The notes beneath the pieces were generated by a model. It was not told where the DNA came from and did no database searches. It saw nothing but the letters and a program-made list of their open reading frames with translations. A stretch of 64,000 nucleotides of DNA, taken from the NCBI GenBank assembly GCA_949752745.1, contig OX457028.1, forward strand, positions 22,816,218-22,880,217, in the 5' to 3' direction. Shown here piece by piece: positions 51,326-64,000 of the stretch (its first letter is position 1; each line of letters opens with the position of its first letter). The DNA comes from Protula sp. h YS-2021 (taxonomy: Eukaryota > Annelida > Polychaeta > Sabellida > Serpulidae). The position numbers were made by a program, and so were the translations under genes.

Positions 51326-52860
51326 GAGACAGAGACAGAATGGGAATCGGTGGTAGAACCAGGATGGAAAGGAGTTGGGGTTGAGAGGAGGAAAGAAAGT
51401 ATTCGCTAACATATTTTGTTGCAGGGTGGCCAACTTTCGAGTCATCCAGCTGCTTCCGCTAAACGTGCAGTACCTCCAGAATTCCAATTTTGGTTCATCT
51501 GCGTTGCATTTTGATAACCCTTTCCAATAATACCTTTTTTCCTGGTGGATATTTTTATTACCAGGCCCCGACAGAGTGCATGAAAGCCTCAAGTGTATCT
51601 AACTGGGGGCATTCAGGAAAGATTTTTAGCCATTTTTCAAGTTAAACGGTGTCTCCACAGTAAAAATAAAAGAGTGGATTCTGGTCTAAATTAACCTATT
51701 CCTCTTAAACATATTTTAGGGCATGATCCCAATGCTACCCCGATTTTTTTTGGATATGGTGGAAATCCCGAAATTTCAGCAAGATCCAACAGCTATGCAT
51801 TTATATATAGAAATTCAGGTATTTTATCCCTATGGCATCACGATCGGGATCTCGGATATGTTTTCTCTGGAGTTTGTCCAATTAGCTCTTGAGCTTTGAC
51901 CTAAGCTAGTTTGCTCATCGTTGCAGTCTGCGAAAAAGAGCTTGTTATACGTACATTCAACATTTCGATGGAACTATGGTTTAAAATTCTCCCACATGTG
52001 CTTTCCTGGGGAGAAAAAAAATCCGTGACTTAGTCACTCGTGGTTTCTCAACTATGAAACTACCCGTGTTTGAAGTTTCTCTGTTTTATGGATCTGAAAA
52101 CAAATACATGAATTCGCGAAAATTTGCCTGGATTGAAAAGCGGACGATTAAAAAAAATATGAGAATTATATAAAGGGGTGGGGAAGGACAGTTTTATTTT
52201 GATAAATAAAGTTCGAATATATTTTTTACAGAAATGCGGAGACATTTTTTATTTGGCATAGTGAAACACGAACATTTCAACAACAACAAATAAATAAATA
52301 AAAGATCACTCGATTCGTCTCACTTAAACAGTTCAGACCAATCGTAGCGAGGCGTATCGTCGCACCATGCAAAAAGTGAAACCAGCTCTCGCCAGGCATC
52401 ACTTTCCTAAAAAATGCTGTTTTTTCTCTGTTTTATACAAAAAGTCAATCAAGCTCTGCCGAGATATTATGTCATTTTAATTGCATATGTTTATCTGCCC
52501 CCCCCCCCCCCCGCCCCTGTCATCAACCCACCCCCACCCGATAAACTGCCCCCTCTCCCTTTTTGCAAACCGACTGGCAGCACCCCATCCCTTCTTGCAA
52601 GTTTTTTACACTGCTAATCGGCAACCATACAACGAAAATAATAAATCAATCGATTCTTGCAACTTCATGAGAAGTAGGGGAGGGCGGCAGATGATCTCCC
52701 TACTGCATGAGAGGGGAGGGAGGCAGCCAACCGGGTTGCATAAAGGTGGGAAGGAGCAGTTAATAGGGGCACTGATGACGGGTAGTGGGGAGGGGGGGGG
52801 GGGGCGGGGGGCAGATAACTGGCATCCGATTTTAAGTCATTTGGAGATATGTTCAGTGGA
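51326..52860. other. Non-coding DNA with poly-C and poly-G runs
   Basis: A poly-C run at 52498-52512 and poly-G runs near 52789-52810 lie about 290 bp apart. Apparent ORFs there are simple-sequence artefacts. Confidence 0.4.
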
Positions 52861-53350
52861 TGTAGGATAAGTAGCGTTGTTAATACACTGTTTTGGTTGC
52901 AACCAAAAATACTACTTTCTCCGATGTCTAATCAATATCTTTCCTACAGCGCTGAATGGGCGTCAGCAGCTCGACGTTGTATAGATCCTTGGTCAGCTTT
53001 TACAATGACCAAATCTTCAAAAAGTGAGCTGGACCCGATTCGTACATCGCTAGTTAGTCTGTTCACAAGAACTTGTCCCTGTTATTTCTAGTAGTAGGAA
53101 CATATTCAGACCGACATAAACAGGCAATTAAATGTAAAACTAGAAAAAAGATCTGAAAAAAATACCGCAAACTATCTTTTCTATCATGCCTGGGTAAAAT
53201 TACTGAAGAGGCCGCTCGACAACAATTTGCGCAAAAACCGAGAGAAAAGTGCTTTAAGTGAACGTTGCAGGGTAGGCGTTGTTTACATAAACAACCAAAA
53301 CTCAACGTTCATCGGACGTCGGATGGAGCGTCTTTCCAGCGTCATAATGT
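52861..53350. mobile_element. ACGTCG-rich MITE-family copy
   Basis: Ends with CAACGTTCATCGGACGTCGG, then AGCGTCATAATGTTTGCTGG, matching the CCAGCAAACA-type end of the family in inverted orientation. The left border is unclear. It lies just 3' of the signal-peptide exon on the minus strand. Confidence 0.45.
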
Positions 53351-53508
53351 TTGCTGGATAAATAGGATACTTTTATTATTATCGACAATCTCATGTCATA
53401 GCCTTTGTCAATAACACCCTCTTGTCCTAAAACGTTTTAAAACAAACCAAATCAACCTTGGTAAGTAATGAAATATGGAAAAAAATAATAATAAATAAAT
53501 AAACTCAC

Positions 53509-53605
53509 CTATGCGTTGCCCATAATGCCCTTTATTTCGTTTTCTTCTTTTTGCGTTAATCTGTGTGGCGAGGAGCACCAAGAGTAAACACAACTTGATG
53601 CGCAT
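53509..53605 (-). CDS. Candidate first coding exon: signal peptide plus basic segment
   Basis: The ATG at 53605 opens a reading frame with a classic secretory signal: a short basic start (MRIK), then a hydrophobic core rich in Leu and Val, ending in a small-residue site (QINA). A basic run KRRKR follows, which could be a furin-type processing site. The exon stops at a strong donor, AG|GTGAGT (53503-53508), in phase 1. That matches the phase of the microexon at 35669 and of the 269-bp MACPF exons. A TATA-like box about 140 bp upstream supports a real 5' end. Assignment to the MACPF gene rests on strand, order and phase; the intron would be about 17.8 kb and contains the DIRS element. It could instead begin another secreted protein. 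Confidence 0.5.
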
Positions 53606-53725
53606 GTTGTCAATGAAGGACACTCTGCCTGCCCGCTTGTTTCTCAGTTTGTTGTAGGACACACCGCCTGCCCGTTTGTCTCTCAGTCTCTGTTGTAGGA
53701 CACTCCGCCTGCGCACTTGTCTCTC
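53606..53725 (-). repeat. Tandem 38-39 bp repeats forming the presumed 5' leader
   Basis: Three imperfect copies of a unit reading CTGAGAGACAAGNGNGCAGG followed by CGGNGTGTCCTACAACA (minus strand) lie between the TATA-like box and the ATG. The reading frame stays open upstream of the ATG, but the ATG at 53605 is the one that starts a good signal peptide, and it has A at -3. Confidence 0.6.
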
Positions 53726-53740
53726 AGTCTCGCTCGACCT

Positions 53741-53748
53741 TATTATAG
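53741..53748 (-). promoter_or_regulatory. TATA-like box upstream of the signal-peptide exon
   Basis: On the minus strand the motif CTATAATA stands in a GC-richer context. If transcription starts about 30 bp downstream (near 53712), the 5' leader is about 105 bases long before the ATG at 53605. The spacing fits a focused TATA promoter. No transcript evidence is available. Confidence 0.45.
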
Positions 53749-53749
53749 C

Positions 53750-55430
53750 CCTCTCTCTCTCAGTTGCATTTTTGGCTTGCGTGAGAAGTATATTTACATT
53801 GCTAAATTTATAATATTATTGTCAGACCGATAAAAAAACAATAAAAATAAAATTGCACCCCCTGCCCTTCCCAGCTGTTACAACCAGGCCAGGTTTACAT
53901 CTTCAGTTATAACTTTTCACTTGACCTATTAAAGGTCAAGCCCAAGGAACTAATTGAAAACTATCTCACTTTATCTATTTGATTTTTTTTTATCTCGAGA
54001 ACTACTTAATTATGTAGCGTCGAAAGCCAGCGATAGCAAGTTGTGAAACGATCGAACTCTGTTTAGCTTCCTCATAGACGCAAACATTCTAAGTCATTTT
54101 TAAAAGTACGAGACAGTAGCGACGGTCGGCGTCGACCTACATAAGTGAAGGACGCGGGTCGCAGAACTACATCAAGTTATATCCAATGACATAAATGTAG
54201 AAATCCCCTCACTCTCCCCAAGAAATTACGCACACCTCCCACCCATCCATTATAGGAGCTCTCCAGCTTCATTGGATAAACACACTCTCCCCTTCCATTT
54301 CACGGATTAACTAGACCGATTTCGCTACCGAGTAGCGAAATTTGCACCCACAAGCTCCAAATCACTTGGGAGCCCCAAATCACAGAGGTAGAAAATAATA
54401 TATAAATCAACTCTTAAATGTTAAGTTTATAATTTAAGATGAGAAAATAGGTAACAGTTCTTGATTATTGATCATGATCAGGTGATCTCGAACTGGAAAT
54501 CCTAAATATCAAAAACATTTTCTTTAGCTTTACATTACAAAAGCTTTGAATTCACTTATCTCCACCTTAAGATGGGTTCTCCTAATGTAGATAATTTCAT
54601 GCATACTGATTAATCAAATGTTCCTAGTGTATTTCGAATAAGCCCTCCTTACAGCTGACTAATCGCGAAAGAGCAGCAAAAGCTTCCAATTCGCCATCTG
54701 AGGTCTTGGACGGGTTTTCTCTTCAGATATTTATAATCACGCAAAAGGAAAAAAAAAACAGAAACAGAGAAATTTTTCTCGCTGCCGGACGAAAAGTCTT
54801 TCGCCAGCCGACCAACAAGGGCTCAGGGGTCATATGTGTACTACGTTATACACATTATTCCCTTTCAGCGCATTTTTGCAAATACGAATTCCTCATTTTT
54901 TTTAGGAGAGGTGAGCTGAAAATGGTTTGAACTAGATTATCTGTTGTGTTACTATTTCGATAAGCAACTAATGCAAATACATCATTCTATGAAGTTTTGA
55001 TAAATTTGGTTCAGCAAAAAGCATAATTTAGCATTTTTAATTTTGCTGCCTGTAAGATGTAGAGTTTACACGGAACAGCGACATCGACGCGACCCTGAGA
55101 AGTCTCCACTGGTCTGCAGGAGCAGTAACACCAGCACAACACAGATTTTAAGCCTCTGAGTCGTTTAAGTCATTGCAGCCTGCTGGTGTCTGTCTCGACT
55201 TCATGCTGTTTTCAACTGTCTGGGTCTGTGTCTCCTTGGACAGTCCGACTTGGGTTGAGCTTGGGTTGTCTGATCAACGTCTTTAGTGCAACGCTGAAGA
55301 GACGTTGAAAAATCGACGGTGCATTGACGTCGAATAATCGACGTTGTGGAGACATCAGGTAATAACCAAACAACAGTCTCATCATGTTATCGCTCACTGG
55401 AAATGGAGGCCAAATTAGACCAAATGAGAC
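53750..55430. repeat. Non-coding DNA upstream of the gene, with DIRS-end stubs
   Basis: Holds two stubs like the DIRS terminal repeat (54530-54592, AAGCTTTGAATTCACTTATC and CTCC; 54680-54726, AAGCTTCCAATTCGCCATCT and GGACGGGTTTTCTC). A hairpin TTTCGCTACCGAGTAGCGAAA lies at about 54318-54338. An ACGTCG-rich patch is at 55260-55360. No gene was seen. Confidence 0.45.
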
Positions 55431-55439
55431 CAAATTAGA

Positions 55440-56135
55440 CCGTTTTCGCTACCGAGTAGCGAAAATTACACTTGGGGGTCACATCGTTTTTTTAGACCCA
55501 AAGGGTTTTTGGCTTTGACTATGTCCGAGGAGTTCAAGGTCACCAAGGACCAACTAAATATCGTCTTTTAGGCCAAAAGGGTCGAAAATAGGCTCAAAAT
55601 CTCTCTATCTCTAACCGTTTTCAAGACAATGGTCAAATTCCGGTTTTTTTATTTTGACCATGACCGAGGAGGTCAAGGTGACCGAGGTCCCTCTTACATA
55701 TCGTCTTTTAGGCACAAAGGGTCGAAAATAAGCTCAAAATTGCTCTATATCTAACCGTTTTCGAGGTATTAGCCCACTTCCGGTTTTTTACATTGGCCAT
55801 GTCCGAGGAGTTCAAGGTTACGGAGGTACCCCTACATGTCGTCTTTTAGGCACAAAGGGCCGAGAAGTCCGAGGAATTCAAGGTTACGGAGGTACCCCTA
55901 CATATCGTTTTTTAGGCACAAAGGGCCGAAAATAACCTCAAAATCGCACTATCTCTAACCGTTTTCGAGAAAATGGTCAAATTTTGTTTTTGACTTTGAC
56001 CATGTCCGAGGAGGTCAAGGTCACCGAGGTACCTCTTACCTATCGTCTTTTACGCCCATGGGGTCGAAAATAAGCTCAAAATCGCTCTATCAATAACCAT
56101 TTCCGAGATAATGGCTTTTGACATTGACCATGACC
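55440..56135. repeat. Tandem array of about 130-150 bp units
   Basis: About five degenerate units sharing TATCGTCTTTTAGGCACAAA, GGGTCGAAAATAAGCTCAAA, CTCTATCTCTAACCGTTTTC and GACCATGTCCGAGGAGGTCA. The array opens with the palindrome TTTTCGCTACCGAGTAGCGAA. Single units occur at 29600 and 35521. Confidence 0.85.
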
Positions 56136-59100
56136 GAGGATGTCAATCGTTCTTTAAGGTCAAGAGTAAAGAAATTGAGGATTTTTCTAATCACCCGCTA
56201 TTGGTGAGCCAAATTTCACCACTCTTCAGCAATAGGGAAAACCCAAACGCTGCAGGCAACTTAAACTTGCACACGCATGCTGTGATGGCTTTCATTGAGT
56301 GTTGAGCGATCGATGCACCGAGGCTGATATCATGCCAGTTTAAACTACTGCTCTCAGCTTCTTGCTGCCTGTTCGGAAATTTGTTTTGTCGTTTTTTTTA
56401 TTAAAAATTAAGCGAATTTAAAAATAATACAGGAGAATCAACTAGACATACTGAAGTTTATCATATCCAAATTTCATCTTTCTAGCTCTAACGGCCTCTG
56501 ACTAGTTCCACGGATAAACTAAAAAAACAAAAACAAAAACAAAAACAAAAAACAAAAAACAAAAAAAAAACAAACAAAAAAAACATGCCACAACTGCGGC
56601 TAAAATATTCGTACAAATTCAATACACTAGGGGATTTTGGCAAATCCTCAAGTGCAATAAGGACACAAAATAGAGGCGTTTTAGGAGCGCAAGCTTTTTC
56701 CCACCCTCTTTTGAAAATGTTAATTAAAATTCACTTCATACAAATCATGCGTTCCCTGATAACCCAAAGGTGCGTGTGCCCCGATCGCCACAACTTATCA
56801 TTGTCATTTGCTTGGTGGCTATTCTAGACTAATATTTCTCCAACGTCTCTACATCACTCTCCAGACCCCTGTTTTGCCTTCCATTATAATCTTTTGCAAC
56901 GTGGATTAAAAGTAGAATAATGACGTCTATACAACGTCGGCAGATACACGTCGGTTTAACTACTATAATAAACCAAAATCCGATGTCGGGTGCGACGTCT
57001 ATTGAACGTTGATCTAACGCTGTAATGTTTGCTTGGAAAGGGATGGAGATGTGACCTCCTTTCAGCTCCCTCCTGATTGGCCAATTCTTTGTAGGGGTTA
57101 TTGCAACTGCACTGACAGAAATCTGCTTCTGGAATATGTGAATTTATCTCAAAGCAGGGGAAAACCATCGAAAAGCTTAGATAAGCAAGTTTCGTTTTTA
57201 GTCATAAATCTTTCCAGCATTTTGCTTAAATGCTTGATTATCTAAAACTAAGTAAATAAAACGACAACTAGATCGGCACTTCGCTTTTTCAAAGTAATAC
57301 ACGTAATAAAGTCGAGGCTAAAGAAATTGCCGAGAGGCCATTCAGAAAAAAATAAGATATACAACATGTAGGTCTTGATGTTTTGTACAAATGTACATGC
57401 TGCGGGTCACACACTTCATTTACATGGAAATCTACTTAGTTAAATATAGCCACGGCAATTTAAATGCCTTGTTATCGCCCATGTGCGGTATAAACTTACT
57501 GTCTATAAAATGAAATATCTGTGTATCTTTGTAAAATTTAACATTTAAAATTATTAAAATTTAGCAAAATTTCAAGCCGCGCCAGAATGGATACCCCTCT
57601 TAACTCAAGTAAAATGTGGACTTTGTAGCTATCCGCGTTGGTGACGGGTTATGAGGCAACGATCTGCGAGCTTCGTTACACTGGAAAATTGAAACTATCC
57701 AAGTGTAAATAGAGATACTGTTAAATACCTGATTAATTTATGGTCTAAAAGCTTCCACTAGATATTGTCTAGTCTCAATGAGAAGCACAACAAACAATTG
57801 TATCATGCAATTACGCATACCAGGTATATTTTTGTAATATTTTTAATAATAAAAGTCAGTGTAGTCTGTAATTTTGTCACGAAAGCAATGTTCTATTTCG
57901 CACTGTCTAACTGATAAAAAATATGGCTTACTTCATTCATTGAACAAAAGTGTTGAGCAAGAAAAAATGTTGTGACTAAAAATACTACTTTACTTAACTG
58001 AAATGAGGTGACAAAATAAGGCCATATTCCAAACATTGTGCCATTTTCGACCTTTCTTCGTCTTTGGATGCTGAAATTTGACTTGAAAATTTTCTATCTT
58101 TGAAAATGAATTGAAAAGCATACAGTACTCCTCCTACCTCCCCCCCCCCCACCCCCACCTCATAGGGAGGTGTTACATGGATGCCATAAAGAAAGACCAG
58201 AGAAAGATTAGATAAGTCCTGCTCGCTTGCTCTTTTTGCCCATACAAATGCCTTACAGCTACCAATGGATCGACCAGATGCTTTGAGAAGTATATCATTC
58301 TATCACTCCGGCGGCCTGACACAGATGAAATGTAATTTTCAAAAAAATTTAGAATTAAATTCACAAAGCTTTTATGGTTATTTCCATGTACGTCATGGGT
58401 AACCCCATGTTTACCCGTACTGGGATTCGATGTTCAGTTTTCATCCTTACGTCTGTGAAGACACAGTTTATAGCAGTAGTGGAATTTTTAGATTTCATAG
58501 GTCTGAAGAAGGTCCGTGGAAGTCTCAAAGATCACTCGGGTTAAGTTAAGCAGTGGCCCGTAAGTTTCCCTATCGTAAGTTTTGCTCTTCGTAGAAAATG
58601 CCTTTTCTACGCACAGATACGTAGCGTTTCCCTGTCCGTAAATTTTCACCGTGTATTGATTGACAGCTTTTTGTAATAATTTCTTATTGAATCTTATTGT
58701 ATCCCCCCATAAAGCTGCGCACACCTCTTCAAAAGCGTGCACCAATGAGTTTTCCACTGGCGATACTCAGTACCACCGCGAGTTACAGATTGCGCTTTGG
58801 TGGTGCTGGGGCACTTTTGTGGTACTGAGGAAGAAACTGGTTAACTGAATTTATTTTTCGCAAACGTGTCTATCTTGCTTATTGCCTGAGCATCACCCCT
58901 CATGCCGTCGTCCCCTTAAAAAAACCAAAAAACAAACAAACAAACAATACAAACAAAAAACAAAACAAACAAACAAACAAAAAGTCCAACATTCTGTGAC
59001 GATATATCGAAAGCTGTTAGAGTGTGTTTCGTCATAAAAGATAACTAGTCGGCTTACCCGAAAATTATTTTTTTATATACCGTACAGAAGAGTAATCCGT

Positions 59101-59180
59101 GCTTTGATAAAAACTCTTGGGGAGAGGGGCAGGGAATAGAGTAACAACCCATCCCCCGGTCCTTTTCTCTCAGCCCTCCC
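56136..59180. other. Non-coding DNA with A-rich tracts and an ACGTCG-family end
   Basis: (CAAAAA)n at 56525-56585 and a (CAAA)n tract at 58920-58982. An ACGTCG-family right end is at about 56840-57035 (GACGTCTATTGAACGTTGAT, then GTAATGTTTGCTTGG). A poly-C run is at 58140-58155. Confidence 0.4.
58488..58756 (-). CDS. Unrecognised ORF, possible terminal exon
   Basis: The frame is open for about 89 codons, starting without an ATG. A possible AG acceptor stands at 58757-58758, and the frame ends in TAA at 58488. The product looks protein-like: HAFEEVCAALWGDTIRFNKK, then LLQKAVNQYTVKIYGQGNAT, YLCVEKAF, and an LLNLTRVIFETSTDLLQTY end. Hydrophobic residues are spaced as in helices and strands, unlike most of the random ORFs here. 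I recognise no family. It could be the last exon of a host gene whose other exons lie beyond the window, or a transposon relic. Confidence 0.3.
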
Positions 59181-59704
59181 CGAACACTCGCGTAACGTCT
59201 AAAATACATCTATATTAGATCGGCAATATCGGCAACTTCGTCGGCCGATGTATCGGTTGCACATAGGATTAACTATGGCCCGACGCATAATAGATATAGA
59301 GGCTTCGTACATGGGATATACATCGGGCCGATATATCTTTAATACGTCGGGCCACCGTCGGAAATATCCCTACAAATTCTTCGACGTCGGATACCAACCG
59401 GCGGCTATACGTCGGTTATACGTTTATATTCCGATGCATTTCCGACGAACTTCCGATAATTTTTATACGTATAAAATGCATATTTCCGAGGTTTTCCAAC
59501 GCATTTCCGACCAAGTGACAATCGAAAAATATGCGATTTTTAGACGTATAAAAATGCGTGTGCGCATTTGAAAAAAAATTGTTTCTAACCTTAACTGACC
59601 CATTGAACCCTTACCAACCATTCATAATTCACATATTCATACATACACCATAGCATATTAATATACAACATAGCATATTTATATATTGCAACTGAACACT
59701 AGTA

Positions 59705-59773
59705 CTTACTCGGGTTTGAACCGGGGACCTCTTGCATCCTAGGCGCGGAACATACCTCTACTCCACGGCGGCT
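59705..59773 (-). tRNA. tRNA-Pro(AGG)-like pseudogene
   Basis: On the minus strand GTGGAGTAGAGGTAT resembles box A and GGTTCAAACCC is a good box B. The stretch CCTAGGATGCAAGAGGTCC matches the anticodon arm and variable region of tRNA-Pro, with anticodon AGG. The acceptor stem does not pair well (GCCGCCG against TAAGTAC), so it is probably a tRNA pseudogene or the head of a SINE inside the repeat-rich outer element. Confidence 0.5.
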
Positions 59774-60248
59774 GGGGCTGCCTCGGCAGTGTAATTAAGT
59801 GGTCTAATGTTTCTATTTCGTCCCAAAAAGTTTACTTTTTACATTTTCGTTTTTTGTTACCGCTGGCGCTTTTAAATTTAGTTATTTGTATTGTCTTTTC
59901 CTCCTTTATGTTTGCTGAGGGATAGTTTATTGAGGCAAATGATAATTTTCAAGTATATTCATAATGCTCCACTATTGATTCTTCATAATGTCCCCTATAA
60001 AACGTCAATCGATAAATTTCCGACGCTGAATAAGCATCGGAAAATATACGTTTTATAAACGTATAAAAAATACGTATAATATACGATTGCAATATCGGCA
60101 TCTTTTTTCCGATGTATTTCCGACGTCGTTTATACATAGGAAAATATGCGTTTTATAGACGTTTAAAAAAATACGTATAATACGCGTTGGCAATATCGGC
60201 ATCTTTTTTTCCGACGCTGTGGAATATGTGGAGCACTCGTACACAACG

Positions 60249-60250
<2 letters not shown>

Positions 60251-60344
<94 letters not shown>
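60251..60344. repeat. (TA)n, left half of a split tract
   Basis: 94 bases of TA abutting the left end of the inner element. Confidence 0.97.
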
Positions 60345-62229
<1,885 letters not shown>

Positions 62230-62996
62230 TTCATTTCAAGTTATGCGTGAAATACACAAATTAAGAGATCCAGTGGAAATCGGTATATTTCCGACGTTTC
62301 ACCAACAAATATAACTGTATGTATAATATACGTATATATTTATACGCATATTACATGCTTGTAATATCTTAAATAAAACAAATAAAGTTCCGTCGGAATT
62401 CGGTATATTTCCGACGTATAGCCGATGCAGTGATATATTTGTATATTATACGATTTTTGTAATGCGTCGGTTATACATCAGTAATATTTTTTTCAAAAAC
62501 AAGTTTTGTTCCGTCGGAAGTCCGTCTATGTCAGACGTTGGGCCAACATATACAAATATATGTATAATATACGTATAATTAAATACATCGAATATACGTA
62601 TGCAATATCCGTTTCAATTTTTTTTACCATTGGTCGGAAGTTTATCTATTTCCAACGTATAACCAATGCATAAAAATATATGTATAATATATGCATTGAG
62701 AAATACATTTAATATATGAATAGAATATTTAAAAAAAAACAAATTCCCAACTGGTAGAAAGTTCGTCGGAAAAAGATGTCGGCCCGATGAATATTTGCCA
62801 ACATCTATTAAACTGAGGAAAATAATCATCGAGCCAACGTCGGTAACCGATGAACTTCCGACGAATGGGGAAAAATGGAAATTCGACTATTGCCAACCTA
62901 TAACCGATGCATTACCGATGCACCGAAGCCGATGCCGACGTTTTAAGACCTGGTTTATACCGTTCCGACGTCGACCCGACGTTACGCTAGTGTTCG

Positions 62997-63433
62997 GGTC
63001 CCCTGTTCGTCCCCCTCCATGGTTCTCCAACCCCACCTCCAAACGCGGAGTGTTATTGCGAAATAACCCTCTTTTTCCGAAAAGTATGCTTTTTTTCACT
63101 GACAAAGACTTCATATAACATATAATATAACAACCCTCCCCCCTCCCTCTTCCCTAGTGTCCAACCATAGGAAAGTATGCTTTTTGCGATTGTTAGAATG
63201 GTTTATTTTCGCATAAATAGTTATTAAATATTTGTAACGATAAAAAAATCGCGTTCTGATGCCTCCAGTTTCATATTTTTCATTTAAAAATATGCATATT
63301 CTGATTTTAGAAGGGTTTATTTTCACTAAATAGTAGTTGTGGAAGTTCACGGAATTAAAACTTCCGGTTACCTTGTGCTGCGCTTACTTCCGCTGCGGGT
63401 CGTACCTCCTTTGTGGAAATTATTATCTAAAAA
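62997..63433. other. Non-coding DNA upstream of the gag-like ORF
   Basis: AT-rich to 63340. Then a GC-richer stretch (GGAAGTTCACGGAATTAAAA, TTCCGGTTACC, CTTACTTCCGCTGCGGGTCG) may be the leader of the element that starts downstream. Confidence 0.35.
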
Positions 63434-64000
63434 ATGTCTGATAAGGATAAGTCATCAAGTCCAAATTTGGAAAGGAAACTAGATAGTATTATTCAGGCGG
63501 TTGAATCGATATCTTTTCGCGTGGCTGAGATAGAAGAAAAACCGAATTTAACAGAAGTTTCTAGAAAGCTCGATGCTGTGTTAACATGTGTATAAAGACT
63601 TGAAAATCCCAGAAAATCGGTCTTCTGTGAAGAATCGGAATCGTTTAGCCCCAATAGGGACTTTCGTCAACCTCCAGAGGTTCGAAGGAATTTGGAGGAC
63701 GCAAACTGCCACACCCGGCCGAATAGACCCTACCATACCAGGACAGGAAGGGATACATCAGGGGCGCGGTCAGACATAGTCTCCTCCGCCGCCATCCAAG
63801 CTGATTTTAAGGCATTGAAAGAACGTTATTCCTCTTTAGCAATTCCAGAGGAGTTCAAACTCTCCACGGATCGCACAGGCGTTAAGAGAGAGGACCAGAA
63901 TCGTATAAATTTGATTGCGTCCTGTGGTAAATATGGTGAAACTCTACTGAAAATAGCTTCCGCTGACGACGACGGTCAATCAGTAGACAGTGTTAAGCAG
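63434..64000 (+). pseudogene. Gag-like retroelement ORF with one in-frame stop, cut by window end
   Basis: From the ATG at 63434 one frame runs to the last base, interrupted only by TAA at 63593-63595. The N-terminal part is a coiled coil (LERKLDSIIQAVESISFRVA, EEKPNLTEVSRKLDAVL). After the stop comes a polar linker (SFSPNRDFRQPPEVRRNLED), then a helical part with ADFKALKERYSSLAIPEEFK, DRTGVKREDQNRINLIA and CGKYGETLLKIAS. This resembles the ORF1 of retroelements seen in invertebrates, with a coiled-coil start and a capsid-like helical domain. The polymerase part would lie outside the window. The stop could be a mutation, an intron border or a sequencing error. Confidence 0.5.

Noticed and set aside
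50876..51592. Long ORFs spanning the gap
   Set aside because: They run through Ns and (GA)n/(CAGA)n repeats.

Overview
The window is an AT-rich, gene-poor piece of an animal genome. It has spliced exons with canonical GT/AG borders, long introns, many degenerate transposable elements, long (TA)n, (AAT)n and (GA)n microsatellites, and one 200-base assembly gap (51010-51209). The mix of DIRS-type and LINE retroelements, Tc1 and pogo-like DNA transposons, arrays of (GTCC)n-flanked repeats and a perforin-family (MACPF) gene suggests a marine invertebrate. A mollusc is my best guess; a cnidarian or another lophotrochozoan is possible. No bacterial features were seen.

The only host gene I can support lies on the minus strand, from about 53.7 kb down to 5.94 kb. 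A TATA-like box and a short 5' leader made of 38-39 bp repeats precede a first coding exon (53509-53605) with a signal peptide and a run of basic residues. A 42-bp microexon follows (35669-35710). Then come two MACPF cassettes, each built from a 269-bp exon plus a large core exon: A at 34022-34290 and 31761-32414, B at 26005-26273 and 22252-22957. Three exons follow (13234-13467, 12618-12848, 5937-6181), each encoding one four-cysteine module with the pattern C-x11-C-L-x2-W-x4-G-C-x47/48-C; the last one carries the stop codon. All the exon phases fit together. There is one signal exon, two MACPF cassettes and one cysteine-rich tail, so either a single gene contains a duplicated cassette or a broken tandem copy sits in front of an intact gene. 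The core exon of cassette A has a frame-breaking deletion near 31990; cassette B is open throughout. I infer a secreted pore-forming or immune/defence protein.

Mobile elements fill the introns and flanks. A DIRS-type tyrosine-recombinase retrotransposon with inverted terminal repeats (about 41660-48917) holds a gag-like ORF1, RT, RNase H and recombinase, broken by stops and frameshifts. An older minus-strand DIRS relative lies at about 7.1-10.8 kb, and a third fragment at about 39.1-39.6 kb. A 5'-truncated CR1/L2-like LINE lies at 19.2-21.2 kb and a dead Tc1 transposase at 27.5-28.3 kb. A pogo/Tigger-like deletion derivative (1900-2640) and a 382-bp MITE (2676-3057) each have TA target duplications. 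Non-autonomous elements with clear inverted repeats lie at 37796-38703 and 39831-40406. At 59181-62996 there is a nest: an outer element made of CGTCGG repeats, a (TA)n tract inside it, and a 1.79-kb element with palindromic ends that splits the (TA)n tract. The right edge of the window starts a gag-like ORF with one in-frame stop.
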